Below are positions 5,662 to 10,091 of a DNA stretch of 10,091 nt, piece after piece. How positions within the stretch are numbered: the first letter of the stretch is position 1; every line of letters starts with the position of its first letter. The stretch comes from Pseudomonadota bacterium. Its GTDB lineage: Bacteria; Pseudomonadota; Alphaproteobacteria; Rhizobiales; Kaistiaceae. Made by a program: the position numbers and the translations under genes. The stretch covers positions 1-10,091 of the forward strand of contig JAEZEN010000513.1 of NCBI GenBank assembly GCA_023433185.1, read 5' to 3'. The notes beneath the pieces are model-generated. The model saw nothing but the letters and a program-made list of their open reading frames with translations, had not been told where the DNA came from and ran no database searches.

Positions 5662-7247
5662 GCGCGGTTCCGGCCGGGCCGGCCCCGTCGCGGGCGCCGG
5701 TCCATGCCCGGAACATGGTGGCGACGTCCCAGCCGCTCGCCGCCCAGGCCGGCCTGTCGATGCTGGCGCGGGGCGGCAACGCGGTCGATGCCGCCCTCGC
5801 CACAGCCTTCGCCCTCACCGTCGTCGAGCCGACCGGCTGCGGTCTCGGCAGCGATGCCTTCGCCATCGTCTGGGACGGGGCCGCGCTGCACGGCCTGAAC
5901 GCGTCGGGGCGGTCGCCGGCGGCTTGGACGCCGGAGCATTTCGCCGGGCAGGACAAGATCCCCGAGCGCGGCTGGAACGCCGTCACCGTGCCGGGCGCCG
6001 TGGGCGGCTGGATGGCGCTGTGGCGGAAGTTCGGATCGCTCCCCCTCGCGACGCTGGCAGCCCCCGCCATCGCCTATGCCCGCGAGGGCTATCCGGTATC
6101 GCCGAACGTCGCGTTCCGCTGGGACTGGGAGGTCGGGCTCCTCGCCGGTCAGCCGGGCTTCGCGGAGGCCTTCACCATCGACGGCCGGGCGCCTCGCCCC
6201 GGCGAGGTCTTCCGCATCCCGGCACTCGCCGACTCGCTCGAGGCGATCGTCGGGAGCGAAGGCGAGGACTTCTATCGCGGGGGGCTCGCCGGGCGGATGG
6301 TCGCCCATGCCGCGGCCCATGGCGGCGCGATGACCCGCGACGACCTCGCCACCGAACGGCCGGACTGGGTCGACACGGTCGCCGTCGACTTTGCCGGGGC
6401 CCGCATCCACCAGCTTCCGCCGAACGGGCAGGGAATGACGGCGCTCCTCGGCCTCGGCATCGCCGAGCGCGCGGGGATCGGCCGGCACGGGGTCGACGAC
6501 GCCGAGACCCTCCACGTCGCCATCGAGGCGACCAAGCTCGCCATCGCCGACACCGCCGAATATCTCGCCGATGCCGACCACCTCCGGGTGTCGATGGCGG
6601 AGCTCCTGGCGCCGGCCTACCTGGACGCTCGTGCCCGGCTGATCGACCCGGCCCGGGCGGGCGATCCGGGCCACGGCACGCCGCGGCCGGGGGGCACGGT
6701 CTACCTCGCCACCGGCGACGCGCGGGGCATGATGGTGTCGCTGATCCAGTCGAACTACATGGGCTTCGGCTCCGGCGTAGTGGTGCCGGGCACCGGCATC
6801 AGCCTCCAGAACCGCGGCGTCGGCTTCACGCTCCGTCCCGGCCGGGCGAATTCGGTTGGCCCGCGCAAGCGTCCAGCCCACACGATCATCCCCGGCTTCG
6901 CCATGGCCGGCGACGGCACGCCGCTGATGGCCTTCGGCGTCATGGGCGGGCCGATGCAGCCCCAGGGCCACCTCCAGCTCGCCATCCGGACCATCGTATA
7001 CGGCGAGGACCCGCAATCGGCGATTGACGCCCCGCGCTGGCGGATCGTGGGGGGGCGGAAGGTCGCGGTCGAGGCCGGGTTCGACCCCGCGCTGGTCGCC
7101 GCGCTCCGGGCCCGCGGCCACGACCTCGTCATCGATCCGCCGGACGCGGTATTCGCCTTCGGCGGCGCCCAGATCGTCATGCGGAGCGGAGGCGGTTATG
7201 TCGGCGGCTCCGACGGCCGCAAGGACGGCCAGGCCGTCGGGTTCTGA
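5658..7247 (+). CDS. Gamma-glutamyltransferase family protein, cytoplasmic YwrD-like type
   Basis: This 529-residue protein belongs to the Ntn-hydrolase gamma-glutamyltransferase family. These are made as one chain and self-cleave before a catalytic threonine to move or hydrolyse gamma-glutamyl groups. Family marks are NMVATSQPLAAQAGLSML, RGGNAVDAALATAFAL, CGLGSDAF (61-68) and ASGRSP, with R85 as the expected glutamyl-carboxylate ligand. The likely nucleophile is T347 in GGTVYLATGD; spacing to D354 and G357 fits the T...D..G pattern. Two features differ from the E. coli type: Val follows the nucleophile where a second Thr is usual, and the PGKRPLSS motif is replaced by RKRPAHTIIP (403-412). 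FGVMGGPMQPQGH supports a YwrD-like subgroup. There is no signal peptide, unlike periplasmic Ggt. The GTG start at 5658 overlaps the upstream stop (GTGA), with GGGAAGA at 5644-5650; the frame is open further upstream but lies inside the previous gene. The true substrate is unknown. Confidence 0.88.
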   Translation: MSAVPAGPAPSRAPVHARNMVATSQPLAAQAGLSMLARGGNAVDAALATAFALTVVEPTGCGLGSDAFAIVWDGAALHGLNASGRSPAAWTPEHFAGQDKIPERGWNAVTVPGAVGGWMALWRKFGSLPLATLAAPAIAYAREGYPVSPNVAFRWDWEVGLLAGQPGFAEAFTIDGRAPRPGEVFRIPALADSLEAIVGSEGEDFYRGGLAGRMVAHAAAHGGAMTRDDLATERPDWVDTVAVDFAGARIHQLPPNGQGMTALLGLGIAERAGIGRHGVDDAETLHVAIEATKLAIADTAEYLADADHLRVSMAELLAPAYLDARARLIDPARAGDPGHGTPRPGGTVYLATGDARGMMVSLIQSNYMGFGSGVVVPGTGISLQNRGVGFTLRPGRANSVGPRKRPAHTIIPGFAMAGDGTPLMAFGVMGGPMQPQGHLQLAIRTIVYGEDPQSAIDAPRWRIVGGRKVAVEAGFDPALVAALRARGHDLVIDPPDAVFAFGGAQIVMRSGGGYVGGSDGRKDGQAVGF

Positions 7248-7272
7248 CGCTCCGGCGTCCTCCCGGCCCTTC

Positions 7273-7301
7273 TTGTCACTCCCGACGCAGGCCGCTAGGA
7301 A
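7273..7301 (+). promoter_or_regulatory. Candidate sigma70-type promoter for the PCMT-like gene
   Basis: TTGTCA (7273-7278) matches five of six -35 consensus bases and is followed after 17 nt by TAGGAA (7296-7301), a fair -10. Initiation near 7308 would leave a leader of about 30 nt before the ATG at 7339. The site lies in the 91-nt gap after the gamma-glutamyltransferase-like gene, so the downstream gene need not depend on read-through. Confidence 0.4.
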
Positions 7302-7338
7302 CGGGGGGAGAGACGACCTGCCGCGAAAGCCCGACGCC

Positions 7339-8001
7339 ATGACCGACTATGCCGCAGCGCGAACCCTGATGGTCGACACCCAGATCCGGACGGAGGGTGT
7401 CACCGACCACCGGCTCATCCGCACGATGGCCGAGGTCCCCCGCGAACGCTTCGTGCCTTCGCGCGCGCGGCCCTTCGCCTATACCGACATAGACATCGCG
7501 GTGAAGGAGGACGGCCATAGCCGCCACATGATCCGGCCGGCGACGCTCGCGCGCCTGATCCAGGCGGCGGCGATCACGCCGTCCGACTTCGTCCTCGTGG
7601 TCGGCGCCGCCACCGGCTACACCGCGGCTGTCATCGCCAACCTCGCGAGTTCGGTGATCGCCCTCGAATCGGACGAGCAGCTTGCCGCGTCGGCGAGCGC
7701 GACCCTGACCGACATCGACATCGGCAACGTCGCCGTGGTGACCGGGCCGCTCGAGGCAGGCTACGCCGCGGAGGCGCCCTACGACGTCATCTTCGTCGAC
7801 GGCGCCGTCGAGGTCCTGCCCGAGGCGCTCTTCGCCCAGCTCAGGGATGGCGGACGGTTGCTGGCGGTCGTGGGCTACAACCGGGCAGCCCCGGCGATGG
7901 TTTACCTGAAGACCGGCGACGACATCGGCGGCCGGCCGGCATTCGACGCCTTCGTGCCGGCACTCCCCGGGTTCTCGCGGCCGCGCGAATTCGTCTTCTG
8001 A
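7339..8001 (+). CDS. Protein-L-isoaspartate O-methyltransferase (PCMT) family protein, divergent
   Basis: This 220-residue protein matches the PCMT family. The opening is [21 protein letters not shown], then [21 protein letters not shown]. The SAM motif I is [10 protein letters not shown] (85-94), the acidic ribose contact is E110 in ALESD, and the motif [13 protein letters not shown] (149-161) precedes [16 protein letters not shown]. The length agrees with the family. In classical enzymes a conserved segment of the type iSqP, holding the active-site serine, precedes the SAM motif; here the region reads [11 protein letters not shown] (57-67) and is not an obvious match. It may therefore be a family member with another role rather than a proven repair enzyme. 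The start at 7339 is set by homology; a strong GGGGGGAGAG (7302-7311) lies too far upstream and the nearby Shine-Dalgarno is weak. No signal peptide is seen. Confidence 0.82.
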   Translation: MTDYAAARTLMVDTQIRTEGVTDHRLIRTMAEVPRERFVPSRARPFAYTDIDIAVKEDGHSRHMIRPATLARLIQAAAITPSDFVLVVGAATGYTAAVIANLASSVIALESDEQLAASASATLTDIDIGNVAVVTGPLEAGYAAEAPYDVIFVDGAVEVLPEALFAQLRDGGRLLAVVGYNRAAPAMVYLKTGDDIGGRPAFDAFVPALPGFSRPREFVF

Positions 8002-8028
8002 GGCCGGGCGCTCGCGATCCCGACCAGC

Positions 8029-8046
8029 CCGCCGCGGGAGCGGCGG
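8029..8046 (+). terminator. GC-rich hairpin after the PCMT-like gene
   Basis: CCGCCGC (8029-8035) and GCGGCGG (8040-8046) form a perfect 7-bp stem around GGGA, starting 28 nt after the stop at 8001. No T-tract follows, so it is either an unusual terminator, a 3'-end stabiliser, or chance in GC-rich DNA. Confidence 0.3.
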
Positions 8047-8070
8047 CGGCGGTTGCGCCGGGGGGCATGC

Positions 8071-8099
8071 TTGACAAGCCGGCCCCGCCATGCGCTTTT
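8071..8099 (+). promoter_or_regulatory. aspS: Candidate promoter of aspS
   Basis: A perfect -35 hexamer TTGACA, preceded by C as is common in alphaproteobacteria, lies at 8071-8076. After 17 nt the -10 position reads GCTTTT (8094-8099), a weak match. Initiation near 8106 would give a leader of about 45 nt before the ATG at 8151. The -35 box is the strongest promoter element I see in the window. Confidence 0.5.
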
Positions 8100-8105
8100 C
8101 CGCCC

Positions 8106-8118
8106 GCCCGAAACGGGC
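8106..8118 (+). other. Short perfect hairpin in the aspS leader
   Basis: GCCCG (8106-8110) and CGGGC (8114-8118) form a stem with an AAA loop, followed by AGATTT. If transcription starts at the predicted promoter, this hairpin would be at the very 5' end of the aspS mRNA, where it could protect the transcript or affect early elongation. It is too small and lacks a T-tract for a firm terminator call. Confidence 0.35.
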
Positions 8119-8150
8119 AGATTTCCGCCGAAAGATGCTCGGAACTTTCC

Positions 8151-9941
8151 ATGCACCGCTACCGCACGCATACCTGTGGCGCGCTCCGCGCCGATGACGT
8201 CGGCCAGACCGTACGGCTCTCCGGCTGGGTCCACCGCGTCCGCGACCACGGGGGCCTCCTGTTCATCGATCTCCGCGACCATTACGGCCTGACCCAGGTC
8301 GTTGCCGATCCCGACTCGCCGGCCTTCAGGGCGGCGGAGAAGGTGCGGGCGGAATGGGTCATCCGGGTCGACGGAACGGTGAAGGCGCGGACCCCCGAGA
8401 CGGTCAACGCCAACCTTGCGACCGGCACGGTCGAGGTCTTCGTCCAGGAGCTGGAAGTGCTGTCGGCGGCGGACGAGCTGCCCCTTCCGGTGTTCGGCGA
8501 CCAGGAATACCCGGAGGAAACGCGGCTCACTTATCGCTTCCTGGACCTTCGCCGCGAGAAGCTCCACCGCAACATCATGATGCGCTCCGAGATCATCGCC
8601 TCGATCCGGCGGCGGATGACGGGCGCCGGATTCTTCGAGTTCCAGACGCCGATCCTGACGGCCTCCTCGCCCGAGGGCGCCCGCGACTTCCTGGTGCCGT
8701 CGCGGCTCCATCCGGGCAAGTTCTACGCGCTGCCGCAGGCTCCGCAGCAGTTCAAGCAGCTGGTGATGATCGCCGGCTTCGACCGCTACTTCCAGATCGC
8801 GCCGTGCTTCCGCGACGAGGATGCGCGCGCTGACCGGAGCCCGGGCGAGTTCTACCAGCTCGACATCGAGATGAGCTTCGTCGACCAGGAGGATGTGTTC
8901 CAGGCGGTCGAGCCCGTGCTTCGCGACCTCTTCGTCGAGTTCGGCGGGGGCAAGCCGGTGACGGAGGTGTTCCCGCGCATCCCGTTTTCCGAAGCGCTCC
9001 GCAAGTACGGCACCGACAAGCCGGACCTCCGCAACCCGATCGAGATGGCCGACGTCACGGACCAGTTCCGCGATTCCGGATTCAAGGTGTTCGCCGGCAT
9101 GATCGCCGCCGATCCCAGGGTCGAGGTGCGGGCCATTCCCGCGCCGACGGGCGGCAGCCGCGCCTTCTGCGACCGCATGAATTCCTGGGCGCAGGGCGAG
9201 GGACAGGCCGGCCTCGGCTACATCTTCTTCCGCGACGACGGCGAGGGGGCCGGGCCGATCGCCAAGAACATCGGGCCGGAGCGCACGGAGGCGATCCGCG
9301 AGCGGCTGAAGCTGCGCGACGGCGACGCCGTGTTCTTCGTCGCCGGGCGGCCGGAGAAGACTAACGCCTTCGCCGGCATCGCGCGGAGCCGCATCGGCCG
9401 CGAACTCAACCTCGTCGACGAGAACCGCTTCGACTTCTGCTGGATCGTCGATTTCCCGATGTTCGAGTGGAACGAGGAGGAGAAGAGGATCGACTTCTCC
9501 CACAACCCGTTCTCGATGCCGAACTACGACGAGGCCGCGTTCCTCGCGCTCGGTGAGGGCGACAAGGACACGATCCTCGGCATCAAGGCCCGTCAGTATG
9601 ACATCGTCTGCAACGGCATCGAGCTGTCCTCCGGCGCGATCCGGAACCACCTTCCGCAGATCATGCTGAAGGCGTTCGAGATCGCCGGCTACCCGGCCGA
9701 AACGGTGGAGAACAAGTTCGGCGCGCTGTGGCGGGCTTTCCACTACGGGGCGCCGCCCCACGGGGGCATCGCGCCCGGCATCGACCGCATCGTCATGCTG
9801 CTTTGCGGCGAGGAGAACCTCCGCGAGGTGACGCTCTTCCCGATGAACCAGCGCGCCGAGGACCTGCTGATGGGCGCCCCCTCCGAGGTTTCCCCGAAGC
9901 AACTCCGCGAGCTGAACATCCGGCTGACGCCCTCCGAGTAG
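8151..9941 (+). CDS. aspS: Aspartyl-tRNA synthetase, bacterial type (possibly non-discriminating)
   Basis: This 596-residue class II synthetase charges tRNA-Asp with aspartate. The N-terminal OB-fold anticodon-binding domain (about 1-110) contains [14 protein letters not shown]. Class II motif 1 lies near 150-169 ([17 protein letters not shown]). Motif 2 is [21 protein letters not shown] from F220, with R221 contacting ATP. Motif 3 is GGIAPGIDR (538-546), ending in R546. Between motifs 2 and 3 sits the bacterial GAD insertion (about 280-420). The length of about 590-600 residues is normal. The start at 8151 gives the family's usual [10 protein letters not shown] opening; upstream in-frame residues look noncoding, and the Shine-Dalgarno CGGAAC (8140-8145) is modest. 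H33 in the DHGG loop is the residue type linked to relaxed, non-discriminating enzymes that also charge tRNA-Asn, whereas E. coli has Leu there. That would require GatCAB; this is inference. Confidence 0.97.
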   Translation: MHRYRTHTCGALRADDVGQTVRLSGWVHRVRDHGGLLFIDLRDHYGLTQVVADPDSPAFRAAEKVRAEWVIRVDGTVKARTPETVNANLATGTVEVFVQELEVLSAADELPLPVFGDQEYPEETRLTYRFLDLRREKLHRNIMMRSEIIASIRRRMTGAGFFEFQTPILTASSPEGARDFLVPSRLHPGKFYALPQAPQQFKQLVMIAGFDRYFQIAPCFRDEDARADRSPGEFYQLDIEMSFVDQEDVFQAVEPVLRDLFVEFGGGKPVTEVFPRIPFSEALRKYGTDKPDLRNPIEMADVTDQFRDSGFKVFAGMIAADPRVEVRAIPAPTGGSRAFCDRMNSWAQGEGQAGLGYIFFRDDGEGAGPIAKNIGPERTEAIRERLKLRDGDAVFFVAGRPEKTNAFAGIARSRIGRELNLVDENRFDFCWIVDFPMFEWNEEEKRIDFSHNPFSMPNYDEAAFLALGEGDKDTILGIKARQYDIVCNGIELSSGAIRNHLPQIMLKAFEIAGYPAETVENKFGALWRAFHYGAPPHGGIAPGIDRIVMLLCGEENLREVTLFPMNQRAEDLLMGAPSEVSPKQLRELNIRLTPSE

Positions 9942-9964
9942 GGGCGGGCGCCCCTGGAAAGGAG

Positions 9965-9989
9965 AACGGCCGCCCACCTGGCGGCCGTT
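9965..9989 (+). terminator. Intrinsic-type terminator after aspS
   Basis: AACGGCCGCC (9965-9974) and GGCGGCCGTT (9980-9989) form a perfect 10-bp stem with loop CACCT, ending in a short T-run (GTTTCGCGTT). It lies 24 nt past the aspS stop. A smaller hairpin, GGGGC/GCCCC (9941-9954), starts at the last base of the stop codon. The stem is symmetrical with A residues on its left side and sits between convergent genes, so it may also serve the minus-strand gene on the right. Confidence 0.75.
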
Positions 9990-10018
9990 TCGCGTTCCGG
10001 CCCCGTTGCCGCCCGGAG

Positions 10019-10091
10019 CTACTCGGAGCCGGTGCGCGACGCCGGGGTCGACCCGCTCTCTTCGGCCGCGCCGCCCGTCTCGCTGCCGCCC
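10019..10091 (-). CDS. Probable 3' end of a convergent gene (runs off the right edge)
   Basis: One minus-strand frame is open from the right edge and stops at TAG (10021-10019). It encodes 23 residues ending GSTPASRTGSE, rich in Gly, Ser, Glu and Ala. This is typical of a disordered C-terminal tail and gives no family clue. The stop lies 30 nt from the terminator-like hairpin, as expected for a convergent gene. With so little sequence it could be chance. Confidence 0.35.
   Translation of the reverse strand, partial: GGSETGGAAEESGSTPASRTGSE

Noticed and set aside
5511..7340. Long minus-strand open frame opposite the gamma-glutamyltransferase-like gene
   Set aside because: The translation is rich in Arg, Gly, Asp and Ala with no family motif. 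It arises because high-GC codon use leaves antisense frames open, and the plus-strand protein is clearly recognisable.
7902..9977. Very long minus-strand open frame opposite aspS
   Set aside because: It is the antisense shadow of a well-conserved aspS gene; it shows low-complexity Arg/Glu/Val/Leu runs and no domain.
1..10091. CRISPR array, phage genes, insertion sequences or toxin-antitoxin pairs
   Set aside because: I saw no regularly spaced direct repeats, transposase or integrase motifs, terminal inverted repeats or small paired genes with such signatures on either strand.

Overview
The window looks like chromosomal DNA from a high-GC alphaproteobacterium. The tRNA-Cys and the bacterial-type aspartyl-tRNA synthetase (AspRS) both have an alphaproteobacterial look, but the exact taxon cannot be fixed from the sequence alone. 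I found no phage genes, transposases, CRISPR array or rRNA.

Layout. (1) Positions 1-146, minus strand: the 5' end of a Gfo/Idh/MocA-type oxidoreductase. (2) Positions 147-495: a noncoding, hairpin-rich spacer. (3) Positions 496-569, minus: tRNA-Cys(GCA) with an encoded CCA. (4) Positions 879-4917, minus: four genes transcribed in the order GT4 glycosyltransferase, ABC-2 permease (KpsM/Wzm type), ABC ATPase (KpsT/Wzt type), then, after a 209-nt gap, an FkbM-family methyltransferase. The first three are tightly coupled: a 4-nt ATGA overlap, then a TAG stop followed directly by ATG. (5) Positions 4918-5199: a divergent intergenic region. (6) Positions 5200-7247, plus: an NTF2/SnoaL-like small protein and a gamma-glutamyltransferase-family enzyme, joined by a 4-nt GTGA overlap. 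(7) Positions 7339-8001, plus: a divergent protein-L-isoaspartate O-methyltransferase (PCMT) homologue. (8) Positions 8151-9941, plus: aspS, followed by a strong terminator-like hairpin. (9) Positions 10019-10091, minus: probably the 3' end of a convergent gene.

How the genes may work together. The 879-4917 block reads as part of a surface-polysaccharide locus. The glycosyltransferase would add a sugar, the permease/ATPase pair would export a lipid-linked glycan across the inner membrane, and the FkbM enzyme would O-methylate the glycan or a precursor. Its base composition is lower in G+C than the block to its right: single 60-nt rows I counted gave about 58-62% in the glycan block, against 75% in the gamma-glutamyltransferase gene and 58-68% in aspS. 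That fits the accessory character of such loci but does not prove transfer. The right half is metabolic and housekeeping DNA. The gamma-glutamyltransferase/NTF2-like pair probably acts in the cytoplasm, and aspS appears to have its own promoter.

I see no clear evidence of a wholly new system. The points most worth a second look are the atypical active-site motifs in the FkbM, PCMT-like and gamma-glutamyltransferase-like proteins, the NTF2-like/gamma-glutamyltransferase coupling, the AspRS specificity residue, and the structured spacer beside tRNA-Cys.
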